Positions 51,501 through 61,637 of a stretch of 64,000 bases of DNA are shown piece by piece. The stretch covers positions 1,054,001 to 1,118,000 of the forward strand of contig JANTQA010000010.1 in assembly GCA_027625915.1 (NCBI GenBank), written 5' to 3'. The translations under genes were made by a program, and so were the position numbers. The notes under the pieces are model-generated. The model worked only from the letters and a program-made list of their open reading frames with translations, did no database searches and was not told the DNA's origin. Within the stretch, counting starts at the first letter, position 1. Each line of letters begins with the position of its first letter. The stretch comes from Anaeramoeba flamelloides (taxonomy: Eukaryota > Metamonada > Anaeramoebidae).

Positions 51501-53039
51501 ACAAAGGTGAAACGATTTAATTTCAATTCAGATTTTAAAGTAAGCACAATAAAAAACGATCCCAAATTAATCAAATTGAAATCAAATACGTCTATTCAAT
51601 CTTCAGTATTAATGAAGAAAAAGAAATTTAATTTCTTCAAATTAAAAAATAATTATCAGAATCAAAACGAAATTTTAATTGCTGCAGATTCCAAGCAGGA
51701 GCGTGATTTAATTGTTTCAACGATTTACTATTTCTTTGAAGCAAAAAGGCAATATACTGCAAGGGGGCAATATAATAATATTTGGGAAAATGTTTTATCA
51801 GATATAATCCAATTATTACCTCACCCCTCTGAAAATAAAAAATTATTACAAAATAATAAGGTGAAGAAGAATAAAAATAAATACCACTCAACAGATTCCG
51901 TTTATTCTTCCGAGTATATTAAGGAAAATATCGATATTAAAAATTCTCATCGTTTAAATAATAAATATTTTTCATCTTCTCAATTATCAACATCTTCATC
52001 TTCATCATCCTCAACTTTAAAAAATTCATCACAGAATTCTAACTCTATTTTCAACAACCGTAATGATAATTCTGATTCGGGCTCAAATTTTGATCTTGAT
52101 CTAAATACGGATCAAGACTCAGACTTGGTTTCGGATTTAAATTTGGATGAATTAAAGAAAAAGAAAACCAAAAAAAAAATAGTTTTGCAAGAATTAACAG
52201 TAGATTTAAATAGTAATCCAAATAATAATATTAAAAAACAGAATCAATGGGATTCAAATAAAAATTCAGAATCTAATTCTGAAAATGAAAATGAAAAAGG
52301 AAAAAAAAAAAGTATTGTTAAAGAAAAGGAAACAAATATCGAACCTGAGAAAATAGACGATAATGATTATGGAAATAAGAATGAAAATGAAATCGAAAAA
52401 AATAATTTTGAAAGTGCTAGTTCTGCTTCAAATTCATTAAAAGAATATCCAGATTCACAAAGTAATGCTTTAAGCGTTGGCACATCAGATTGGGATGTTT
52501 TTGGAAATGATAATAATAATTCAACACGATCATTAAGTAATAATAAAAAACTACAACCATCTAATTCTAATTCTGATTTGGATTCCGATTTCCCATCTAC
52601 TTGTTCTTCTGAATTTAAAAATGAATCGATTTCCAAACCAGAATCAAACAAAGATAAAAATGATGGAAATAGCAAGCAATCAGAAACTGATAGTTTTGGA
52701 TTATCGTCAAGTGAACTGGATGATGATGATCCAGAACCGGAGAAAAGGAATGAAAAAGAAGATCAGAAAAGATCATCGTCCAAATCTTCTTCAAAAGGTT
52801 CACAAAATTCAGAAAAAGTTGTTAGTGATAACGTCAGTGAGACTGAAGGTGATAGTGCAAAGGGAAATAATCTACCCAAACTAAATTTTGATTCTGTTTC
52901 AAGTCTAAATTCGGATTCGGATTTTTTGGTAAATAGCAAATCTAATAGTAATTCTGATTCTGATTCTGATCCAGATTCAAACTCAAATGATTCTTCCCTA
53001 TCAGACAATGATTCGGCAGATTCAGAAAAAGAAAAATAA
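48552..53039 (+). CDS. large protein with long charged helix and S/D-rich tail, 1495 aa
   Basis: One intronless frame of 1495 codons. Domain order as seen: residues 1-265, a helical N-terminal part (SLAEKLNDVQNLEHCYRIVK, IYLLTICNMLAPTPEIK); 275-530, an almost pure K/E/R tract with the KEKEKE pattern of a single alpha-helix; 540-660, basic and lysine-rich; 664-677, an asparagine run; about 770-1090, a globular part with beta-like segments (GVVLSFPKEPHVF, SRLYLVDQELKTFCVVKPLH, GYIQIKPDHVIVGIGK), possibly one or two PH-like domains; 1110-1495, a tail rich in S, D, N and E ending in DSDSDSDPDSNSND. No signal peptide or membrane span. The architecture suggests a cytoskeletal or signalling scaffold, but the family is not recognised. 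Antisense frames through the KE tract are artefacts. An additional upstream exon cannot be excluded, since an A-run directly precedes the ATG. Confidence 0.85.
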   Translation: MFLGIYQNLEKRFEKNSYEFLMIKSLAEKLNDVQNLEHCYRIVKEILDLPNLTIHDLLLNEAIYLLTICNMLAPTPEIKIKETTNNLIQFSENLAVYRSLLEHNFKYPKNSLKNISSIINNQKKNIKNMIKPLIHIIEFVESKGIIKDNNSRTIYVNKKKLKGTKRVLRLGRTISKNKFKNKFWDNPFEHLKKSTEEFNEYKAEQRKNIEMFLEDICQMEPNIEKNRKLFQIETRNLFQKIALQISNNHIINLILLEPNKQLTIEISNSLNNDYDEELEKQKARERLKREEEEKERLKKEEEEKKRLKKEEEKREKKEKERLKREEKEKERLKKEKEREEKEEEKEKKKKEREREKKEKEIEKEKEKEKLKKEKDEKKKEKEKEREKEKKEKEKEKEKEKEKRKEKEREKRKEKENEKRERAKEKEKEKKKKEEEKKEKEKEKEKEKERKREGKREKEQEKKKEKEKKEKEKQKEKEKEKENKEKEKKEKEKEKEKEKENKEKEEKEKEKEKEKEKRKEKEKEKEKEKKDDDKKSKDINLSSNSVSDLNKEKHLNNSIHKKQKKNNLGEGKKKGERDLKILKKMTKKERLKYYKGLISKEQKQVKIIKELVHQKKRKLRVKNKRISTLKSKKKKANQIKKKINQNPFFLNFYSQLNNINIIHNSNNNNNNNNNNNGGNTNRQTSPQILTQKITTLLEEVTSKSNSSYFSQQILHLLMNNYSRNNEESELENFLIVNIYTKWDHVDYSLLPPKKLKLFQPILKEFSVAWQRAQNLARVGSSTIRIHSWYPKEELEKEAQLRFNKAGVVLSFPKEPHVFQSTWDNQKLKMYIDKYDHSRLYLVDQELKTFCVVKPLHPEAKRIICFLFLIFKNEKQNALLIGKNPKVKFINPETIDTTILPHNIKPTRKLKINLSSYNQIANDQSLSLKPNPKYPDLPIIQTGIKGYWKRHIVNFLVSILVSKVFPFSPGYIQIKPDHVIVGIGKTKVKRFNFNSDFKVSTIKNDPKLIKLKSNTSIQSSVLMKKKKFNFFKLKNNYQNQNEILIAADSKQERDLIVSTIYYFFEAKRQYTARGQYNNIWENVLSDIIQLLPHPSENKKLLQNNKVKKNKNKYHSTDSVYSSEYIKENIDIKNSHRLNNKYFSSSQLSTSSSSSSSTLKNSSQNSNSIFNNRNDNSDSGSNFDLDLNTDQDSDLVSDLNLDELKKKKTKKKIVLQELTVDLNSNPNNNIKKQNQWDSNKNSESNSENENEKGKKKSIVKEKETNIEPEKIDDNDYGNKNENEIEKNNFESASSASNSLKEYPDSQSNALSVGTSDWDVFGNDNNNSTRSLSNNKKLQPSNSNSDLDSDFPSTCSSEFKNESISKPESNKDKNDGNSKQSETDSFGLSSSELDDDDPEPEKRNEKEDQKRSSSKSSSKGSQNSEKVVSDNVSETEGDSAKGNNLPKLNFDSVSSLNSDSDFLVNSKSNSNSDSDSDPDSNSNDSSLSDNDSADSEKEK

Positions 53040-53443
53040 TACTTTATATTTTTTAAAAATAAAAATAAACATTAATTTATTCAAAAGATAAAGATAATTT
53101 TCATTTTTATTCAAATTTTTTGTAAATAGAGAAAATTGTAAATTTTGATCAATTCTATAAAAATTTTTAAAAAAGTTATTTATTATGTTAGTTTTTTATC
53201 TTATTTTGAGAAATGTCAAGAAAATTTATGAATGCTTTTGATTATTTCTAATTAAAAAAAAAGAAAAAAAAAGATGATATCCCTCTTGGGGGGTTTGGTA
53301 ATGATGTGGGGTTGTATAGTCATTTTCGAATTTCAATTTCAATTTATTAAGCTATCAGTTAAATTAAGTTGAATTAATTTTTAATAAAACTTAATTGTGT
53401 ATTTCTAATGAAAACATAACGTTAATGTACTTTTAGATTGTTT

Positions 53444-53713
53444 TATTTTGAATATCTAAATTATTTTTTTTTTTTTTTAATTTTCAATTTGATTTATGTA
53501 CTATTTGTAAAACACAATTATAAACAAAATAATTGTTGAGATCCGAAAAAAAACCAATTTGATTATTTTTTTCCGAAATTAACTTTGTTAAAGTTTATAA
53601 TTTAGAATACAAAAAAAAATCAAGTTTTTTTACCTTGCCTCGAAAATTATTTGATAACAGATAAATCAAATTGAAAATTAAAAAAAAAAAAAATAATTTA
53701 GATATTCAAAATA
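53444..53713. mobile_element. hairpin element with 53-bp near-perfect arms (about 270 bp)
   Basis: The left arm begins TATTTTGAATATCTAAATTA and, after a run of 15 T, ends AATTTTCAATTTGATTTA at about 53496. The right arm (53661-53713) is its inverted complement with a run of 14 A. Only the homopolymer length differs. The ~160-base middle has a weaker inner inverted repeat. It has the form of a MITE, but no second copy or target duplication was identified here. Confidence 0.75.
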
Positions 53714-54273
53714 AGATAATAATACTAGATTTAAAATTGAATTGTAAATAAAAATTCAAAAAACAAAAAATAGTTAATAAAATAATAATTTATTCATGAT
53801 TTTTAAAGTGTCCATTACTCATAATTTTAAAAAAATCAAATTTTTTTCATTATTTTGTTCTTGTTTTCATTTCTAAAATCAAAGTAATTTAAAAAGAAAT
53901 CAAATAATTGTGAATATATCTTGTTTTGTTCTCAGAATTTGAAAATAGGGAAAAGGATTTTATTTTTCTTTTTGGTAAATCAAATCCACTACAATCAATC
54001 AGAGGAATTAAAACTTTTTATTATAAGTGGAAAATTTTGAATTTTAGTTTAAAATCAATCATTATTTATAAAAAAATAAATTGGTTTTAAAGAATTTTAT
54101 AAAAGTGAGAAAGGTATTCAATTTTTTAGATTTTTACTTTATTTTTCAATTACAAGAAGTGGTAAATATTTTTTTATTTTACTATTAAATCCACCAAAAG
54201 TTTATTTTCAAGTTTATTAACCCCTTAAAAAATAATAAATTCCTAATAGAAATTTAAAAGAGATTATAGTATT

Positions 54274-54471
54274 CCAGTCAGTTTCACTTTTAAGGCACAA
54301 ACTTTCAACGAAATTTAAGGCACAAAAAAATCTCAAATTAAAGCACAATTTTTTGGAATTTTAATTTTCACAAATTATTTTACTAGAATTTCAATTTTGT
54401 GCCTTAATTTGAGATTTTTATTGTGCCTTAAATTTCGTAGAAATTTTGTGTCTTAAAAGTGAAACTGGCTG
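54274..54471. mobile_element. hairpin MITE family M1, best copy (about 198 bp)
   Basis: Left arm CCAGTCAGTTTCACTTTTAAG and right arm CTTAAAAGTGAAACTGGCTG are inverted repeats. Each contains two further copies of a TTAAGGCACAA-like word in the same arrangement, so the arms are 80-90 bp. TA follows on the right at 54472-54473. Other copies are at 398-594 and 6117-6172. Confidence 0.8.
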
Positions 54472-54841
54472 TAACAATAATCCGTTTTTTTGTGATTTTT
54501 GTGTTTCCTAAAAAATTTAAATATCTTCAAAATTAATAATTTTTGTATTTTATTTGTAAAAGTTGTGATAATTATTTTTAAAAGTAATGAACTTTTTATT
54601 TATTGCGTTTTCTTTCAAAAAGAATCAATTGAAATTGATCAAAAACCTTGAATCTAAACTTTTATTTTTAAAAAATTTGAAAAAAATCTGAAAAAAAAAA
54701 CCTATAATAATATTTGAAACAATTTCGTTTTTATAAATCCGAGTAAAATTTTCTAGAAAATATATAATTAATAAGATACACAATTCAAGAAAATGGAAAT
54801 TTAAAACCGTACAATACAAGCATAGGGGGATCTTTAAATCC

Positions 54842-54870
54842 AAAAAAAAAAAAAAAAAAAAAAAAAAAAA
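54842..54870 (+). repeat. poly-A run of 29
   Basis: A homopolymer in non-coding DNA, the longest in the window. Confidence 0.9.
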
Positions 54871-55429
54871 CATTTCAAAAACCCACCTTATCAAATAAGA
54901 GAAACAACAATTATTTTCAACAAAAGTTACAAAACAGCATTTAAATTATCTGAAAAATAATAAAATACAAAAAAAAGGTTTATTCAAAATATTTTGATTT
55001 AAATTTGACAGGTTAATGTTAATTGACTAGTAAACTAAATAAAAACTACTAGTAAATTCAATTACAAATTCAAAAAAATTTTCCGCATCTTGAAATTGAA
55101 AAAATAAAGTAAAAGTACTGAATGATATAAAGACAAAACTTACTTTTGATACCAATTTTTGGAAATGAATTATTTTTTTCAAAAGTGATCGATTTTTCTC
55201 ATTTTTATTAATACTAAAATCCAAATTATTTTCAAATTATTTCAAAAAAAATATTTTCTTTGAAAGAAGATTGAATATTATTTTCCAAAAGCCATAATAA
55301 AAATATACTTCAAAAATAAAAACACAAGAATTTTGAAATTAACACTGTATAAAAAACAACTTGTTTTCAAATAATTATTAAACTAATTATTTTAAAAAAG
55401 AAAAAATTTAATAACTTTATTTTGAATAA

Positions 55430-55830
55430 ACTGTGAATATTTTTTTCTTTTTTTAAACTAAAGAAGAAATCTACGAAATTCAACCAAACAATTGATTTAT
55501 AATTTTCCCGAAATACTTTTTTAAAATGTATAAAAGCCAACTTAGATTCCATAAAGAAATACTTTTTAATTTGATCATTTTTAATCAATAATCAAAAAGA
55601 AAATCCTAATTATTTAAGTGGGGTATTAATAAGACAAAGGTAAAATGTATCAATGGGCTTTTCTTTTATTTTCTTAATTTTTAAAATTTTCAAACAAACA
55701 TAATTATAATACAAATTAATAATTCTAATAAAAAAAAATAATAATAATTTGCAAATCACTAATTTTAATAACCATAATTCGTTTTTATATTCTTAATATT
55801 TGAAAAAAAGAATATGACCAAACCTATTTA
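55430..55830 (-). repeat. dispersed repeat R8, copy 4
   Basis: Same orientation as 22845-23215 and reverse to 17520-18250 and 40800-41700 (ACCAAACAATTGATTTATAA, AATACTTTTTTAAAATG, AAGAAATACTTTTTAATTTG, ATATTTGAAAAAAAGAATAT). Non-coding. Confidence 0.55.
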
Positions 55831-56693
55831 ATTTTCAAGAAATTTATAGTTATTATTAAAAATCAATTTTTTCATATCTCTCAGTATTTAATATCTCTAT
55901 CATTTTTCTTATATTTTTAAAAAAATATTCAAATTTACAATGCTGATTGTCATACAAACTATTGGAAATTACTAAAAGTGATATTTCTTCAAAAATAAAT
56001 TTTTTTCGAAAATTTTTCTTTTTTTCTTTTTTTGATCCAATAAACCAAACAATATAGATCCTATCTTTTTGCTGAAAATTTAAATTGGGATAAAAGACTC
56101 TTTTAAAAATGGTAACTCTTTTCTCAAAAGATGGCAAAAGGTGTTTGATTTCTCGGGTTTAATTGTATCTTTGTAAAAATAAGTACCATATTACCTTTGG
56201 GTAAAAATAAATAAGGGTTTTTAGTTCTTTAAATCTGATTAACCTTTAAATAAAATAGTGTCTCTAAGTGTGGCCATGAATACACAGATACTATATTTTG
56301 AAAACAACAATAATCTATGAATTGTAATAAATACTTTACTACATTTTTGACTCTTTACTACATTACAGTCTTCAAGATTTCATTTACTAAGATTCTTAAA
56401 ATATATTTTTACAAATTTCCAAAACTTGAAAAAGTTTAGAAACAAAAAAAGGGTAAAAAATTAATTAAAAACTATAAAATTCGAATTTGTATGGAAATTT
56501 TGTAGTTATCCCAATTAAAAAGATATTTTTACTTTCAAAAAGCTTATATTGTTTTTCAAGAAAAGTAAAAAACCAAAAATTATTTGAAATTTTTGTGTAA
56601 ATTTTTTTGCAAATATTAGCCTTTCTTTTCATTTTTTTTATTTTACCGATTATTGCTTTTTTTTATTCTTTAATTTTCAAAAAAAAATTCAAA

Positions 56694-58269
56694 ATGTCTC
56701 TTGAAGGTAAAACAATTCTTAGAAAGTTTCTACTTTCAATTTTTTTTCTCCTTTTAAAGCTTTTTTCCTTTTCACTCCAAAGTAATCAAAAATTTTTTTT
56801 CTCTTTCAAAAAATAAACAAACAAATGAAAAACCAAAAACAAAACCAAAAAAAAACCATTAAAATTCACTTAAAGATGAAAGCATTGAAGGAATTGTTGA
56901 GCAAATGGAACTGAATATAAGCCGACCAAAGTTATTGATTAACCCATGTGTTGCTATTAATAACTTGGCCTTAAAAAAAGAAAACCAATATGATATTCGA
57001 AAGTCTGGCGCACTATCTCTCCTTGTCAGGATTTTCAAAAGGTACCCAGAAGATCCACAGTTAATTGAAAAGGCCTTGGGAGCGTTAAGCAACTCTTCTC
57101 TTGATCCAGAAAACAGCCAATTCCTTGGAGAAAACACACAGATCATCCCCTTAATTTTGGAGCTTTTAAACCAAAAGACACAATCCGAGCAAGTCATATG
57201 CCGGAGCATTGGATTTATCTGGAACCTGTGCACGTCTGCAAGCAACGCAAGTATGATTTGCGAACAAAACGGGATCTCTGTACTTGTTGATGTGATGGGC
57301 GAGAATGCCATGTCGTTGGAAATCCAATCGAAGGCCTTGGGCGCCTTTACGACCTTGGCGACCAATGACGAGGTTTCGTCACAGATCGTTTCCGACGGCG
57401 CGCTCGATCCCATCATTGAGGCCCTCGTCAACTTTGCCGACAACCAGGATCTCATTGTGAAGGGCATCACAACATTATTTAATTTGGCAGCCAATTCGGA
57501 AAATACTGAGCCGATTGGGCAATCCGATGCCCCAGAAATTATTTGCCAAATCTTCAAAGAAAACATGGACGACAAGAGAATTGTTCAGCGCTGTTCAGGA
57601 TTATTTTCAAACCTTTCTTCAAAGAGCATAAATAATAAAAAGTTAGGCGAAATAGGCTTGATCCCATTTCTCATCCAAAGCGTCTTAAGATACAAAGACG
57701 ATTTGCAAATCTTACGCTCAACGTTGGGCGCCATCCATAACCTGTCCCAGGAGAAACAAAACAAATTGATCATTGGTGACGCCAAAGGATTACAGGTAAT
57801 TGTTGTGATAATGCGCACGCATTCCTCTTCAACCATCATCCAAAAAAAGTGTTCAGGCGTCTTGGTGTCCCTAGCAATTGAGGAATCCTTACAGGAGTTG
57901 TTTATTAAATCAGAAGCCATCTCAGCCTTGCTTTTGGCAATGTCCACCCACAGCAGAGACCCCGTTTTGCTTGGCAATTGTATAGTCTGCTTAAGTAATT
58001 TATTCTTTTTTGAAAGTTGCAGAGCTGTCATAATCGAGAAAGGTGGCATTGACTTAGTTGTGGGCACTCTTCACGAAAATTTATATAACGAGAAGCTTTT
58101 AGAAAGAGGCGCGCTATTTTTACTAAATTCAACCTGTGATCCAAAGTCTCGCGATCAAATAATCAAAGGGGAGGGGAAAGAATTATGTGAAGAATTATTA
58201 AAAGTCTATAAAAATAATTCACAAATTACTAAAAGAATAAATGGCGCAATTAATAATATGAAACTTTAA
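56694..58269 (+). CDS. armadillo-repeat protein, one intron
   Basis: Exons 56694-56706 and 56876-58269 encode 468 residues. The tiny first exon (MSLE plus one base) joins through a 169-nt intron (GTAAAA donor, TTAAAG acceptor) to DESIEGIVEQMELN, the natural upstream continuation of the long frame. The rest is a chain of about ten 42-44 residue armadillo repeats, each with a pattern like KALGALSNSS, RSIGFIWNLC, KALGAFTTLA, KGITTLFNLA, RCSGLFSNLS, STLGAIHNLS, KCSGVLVSLA, NCIVCLSNLF and RGALFLLNST. ARM folds are protein-binding superhelices. The arrangement resembles ARMC6-like proteins, though the specific family is not proven. The middle (about 57240-57480) uses many more G/C-ending codons than the ends. 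Stop is TAA. Confidence 0.88.
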
Positions 58270-59581
58270 TTTTAGATGCAATTGAATTGTTTTGAATGTT
58301 GATTCATAATATTGTATTCTTATTATTACATTATTAAATAAATGAAGTATTTATTATTTTTCGTATGAAAAGATTAATAATAATAATAATAATAAAAACA
58401 ATAACAAAATAAAATATAATTTTTATTATTTTTTTTCAAAAAAAAATAAATCTTTCATTACATATTTTTTTTTTTTTTTACAAATTCTTCAAATTTAAAG
58501 ATTTTGTACTATTTTGTGGGATGTTGATATTAAAAGTAAAGTCACCTCACAGCAAAAAAGAATTCAAAAAAATTCATCCTTAGGTAAATTGTTCACGCTA
58601 AATTGATTGTAATTTTGCGAAGAATAAATTTAAAATATCTCTCTTTTCCGTTTTAGAATTTTTTTTTTGAATTTTTTTCAATAGTAAAGCTTAAATTGAA
58701 TCTCATGAACAAATTCCTTTAATAAATTCTATCTTTGGGTTTATCAGATAATATAAAAAATAGATACCAAATCTTGATTAATGTTCCAAAAAGATAGTTT
58801 CAAGAAAAAAATACGAGAAAACACAATGTTTGAAGTTTACAGGACTTGAAACACAAAATACCAAAGATGTGTCTCAAATTCTTTTTTGATCACTTCTACT
58901 CTTTATCGAAATTTTCATATTTCAAATTTAAGAAAATTATAACCTGAAATTAGAATTCTTTTTCAGAGAAAATATTCAACAAAACCATTTCATAAATTAA
59001 CCCGAATCTAGAAATACTCTACCTGTTAAAGTAGTAAGATCTGCAAAAGTTGAAAGTTTTAATAAAATTTTCTGTAGATAAAAAAAATTTTTTTAGTTTT
59101 TATAATAAAGTTTGATTAAATTGGTAAAGCAAAATGTAAACCAAAAAAAAAACAAAGATATACAAAGTTTTTTAATTCTGAAGGTTTAAATGAATCATGG
59201 TACCATTACTTTTTGAAAAAAAAATAATACCCATCTCCAACTTGATAACTTTTTTATTTTTATTCCCTATGTGCCACTTCATTAACTGGGTTCTTTTAGA
59301 AATTCTATATTGATAATATAATCTATTTCATAAAATGATGATCTTTAGAATATTGAAAACTAAGACATATTAAATTTAGAATTAGAAATAAATTGATTTT
59401 ATAGTTAGAGTTTAAATAGAATCCTAATATTGTTTCTTCTTAATTGATAAAATATATTACTTCAACTAAAAACACGTTTATAATTACTCATTTAGCTGGT
59501 TAATAAAAAAAAATTGGGGGAGATTTAGTTTAAATAAATCTTTAAAAATTTCTTGTATCTTTGAAAAAAATTAATGATAAA

Positions 59582-59585
<4 letters not shown>

Positions 59586-59613
<28 letters not shown>
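59586..59613. repeat. AT dinucleotide microsatellite
   Basis: About 14 perfect AT units in non-coding DNA. Confidence 0.95.
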
Positions 59614-60579
59614 CTAAATAGATTCTTTTCTTTACATATATTTTATCTGATTATTTTTTTAACGGAAAGAATCAAAATAGCTATAAAATGAATAATTATA
59701 TAAAATAAAAAAAAAGGATTAAACCTTATTTTCATGATAAAAGAAAGGGGTGGAATTGGAAATCATAACACCCACCCATTTTTTAAAAAAAAACTTATTA
59801 TTATTATTTTGAAAATTTGAGGTAATTCAACAAAATTATCCACAATTTCTCTTTAATTATTTTTTAATTTTAGTTTGAATGATAAAATCAATAGATTTTC
59901 GAAACAAAAACAAAAAATAAATAAAAATGCCTCTAACTTTTCAAAAATTCAAAAGAATTGAGTAAAAGTCTTTAATTTTTCTCTATTATTTGAAATTCTG
60001 GGATAGTTAATGAATATTTTCTTTCAAGAATAAATGAAAATAAAATTTATTTAATTTTATGATTATTTTAAAAATTAAAAAAAAAACTTTTACATTCGAT
60101 AAAACTTGATGGACACTTTCAGAAACACCCAATTTTATCTATTTTTTTTACTCTTACTCCAAAGGTTGAAAATATAATAACTCATAGAATAACTGAATCT
60201 ATGTATTTTCTTTAAAAAATGAATGGATAAAATTTCACGATTGAACAAATACCAGGAAGAGAAACAGAAATGAAAAATAAATCAAGATATTAATAAATCA
60301 ATACAAAATGAAAACTAAAAACATTTTCTCATCAAAGGATGATCAGTTCTAGGGATTTAATTGCATGTGCTTAAAGCGTTTGAATCAATATTAGAAGAAA
60401 ATAATTTATTTTAAAATAGAAACCTTTTATTCATATTTCGACACATTAAACTTTTTTTTTTTTTCAATTTTTTTTTTACTCCTAATTGATTTAAATTTTT
60501 TTTTATTGCACGATCAATCGTCTCCTGGTAAAATCTGTTATTTTAAGGTTAATCAAATAGTTGAAATGGTTGTAAATAA

Positions 60580-60740
60580 ATTATTTTGATTTCTGATTGG
60601 ATTTTCTTTGAAGATCTACAATTGAAGATCACAATGAACATTGTTGTTTTTCTCAATAGTGATATAAGAATCTGAATTTTTCAATTTTTAAAGAAAATCT
60701 ATTGATTTTTGAGTTAATATTCCATACAGTTATCAACTGT
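60580..60740 (+). repeat. dispersed repeat R9, copy 2
   Basis: Same-orientation match to 2225-2400, with ATTTTCTTTGAAGATCTACA and CAATTGAAGATCA-type blocks. Diverged and non-coding. Confidence 0.45.
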
Positions 60741-61637
60741 TTTTTGATGTATATTATACTGTTTATTTCTTATTTGTTCTTTTAAAGTCAAATTATAAAA
60801 AAAAGGGATATTTAAAAATAAAAATTTGGCTACTTTTGTAGAAACAAAGTTTAATTAAAAGTTTTGTTTTATATCCATAGTTTTGAAAGTGTTATTGGTT
60901 GTTTTCTTTTATGGTAATTATGTTGAATTTTTTAAAATCGCTACCAACGTATTACCAAGTCTATTAAATGACAAACTTCTAAGAACTTAATCCCAATACA
61001 GGGTAATAACATATTAGAAGAAGATAAATTGTCACCACCATTTCTCTTCTTCAATACCCTCCCCCCCCCAAAAAAAAAAAAAAAAATCGAATAATACTGT
61101 GGATTGTTGTTTTTTTCTCTATCTTTTTACTTTTTCAAAAAACAAATAAATAAAAAGTAAACAAAAAAAGTTAATGATATTTTTAGAGAAATATAAGGAA
61201 ACTTTTTGTTTTTTTCGTAAATGGAAAAATAATCAAAAAAACAATTTTTTTTTCAAGATCTAACAATGAATATCTCAACATAGAGGGTACTTTTTAAAAC
61301 CACTAAAATTTTAATTTGTGGATTGGTACAGCATTGTGTATTTATGTAATCTTTTAACTTTTCAATGTACCAATCTATTAAGAATGAATCAATGGATTAG
61401 TTGATATGTAGTTATCTTAACAATAAAACAAATATGATTTCAAATAAATAGGATATTTTTTTTTGAACAATGATTCTTTTAATTTTTAATTTATAAGTAT
61501 TTCTAAAAATAATCCTAAAATAAAACAAAATAAAAAAAAAAAAAAGTTATTAATTTTATAAAAAATAAGAATTTTATTCCTTTACAAATAATCATAATCA
61601 TAATCATGATAATAATCATAAAACGCCAGGCATAATG

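Larger units (their letters stand above)
53040..56693. other. gene-poor interval, hairpin elements
   Basis: No gene is supported. It contains the hairpin at 53444-53713, MITE M1 (54274-54471), a 29-base A-run (54842-54870) and R8 (55430-55830). A 93-codon minus frame at 55856-56137 has mixed composition but no recognisable domain; it is noted as a weak candidate only. Confidence 0.65.
58270..61637. other. gene-poor interval, simple repeats
   Basis: No gene is supported. It contains a TAA array at about 58379-58397, an AT array (59586-59613), R9 copy 2 (60580-60740) and a C-run followed by an A-run at about 61062-61087. The stretch 60880-60960 faintly resembles 6795-6880. Confidence 0.65.

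Noticed and set aside
52367-53008. Minus and shifted frames opposite the S/D-rich tail
   Set aside because: They arise from the repetitive GATTCN codon pattern of the sense gene.
56859-58067. Long minus-strand frames opposite the armadillo gene
   Set aside because: The plus strand has a clear armadillo pattern; the antisense frames are by-products of its codon pattern.
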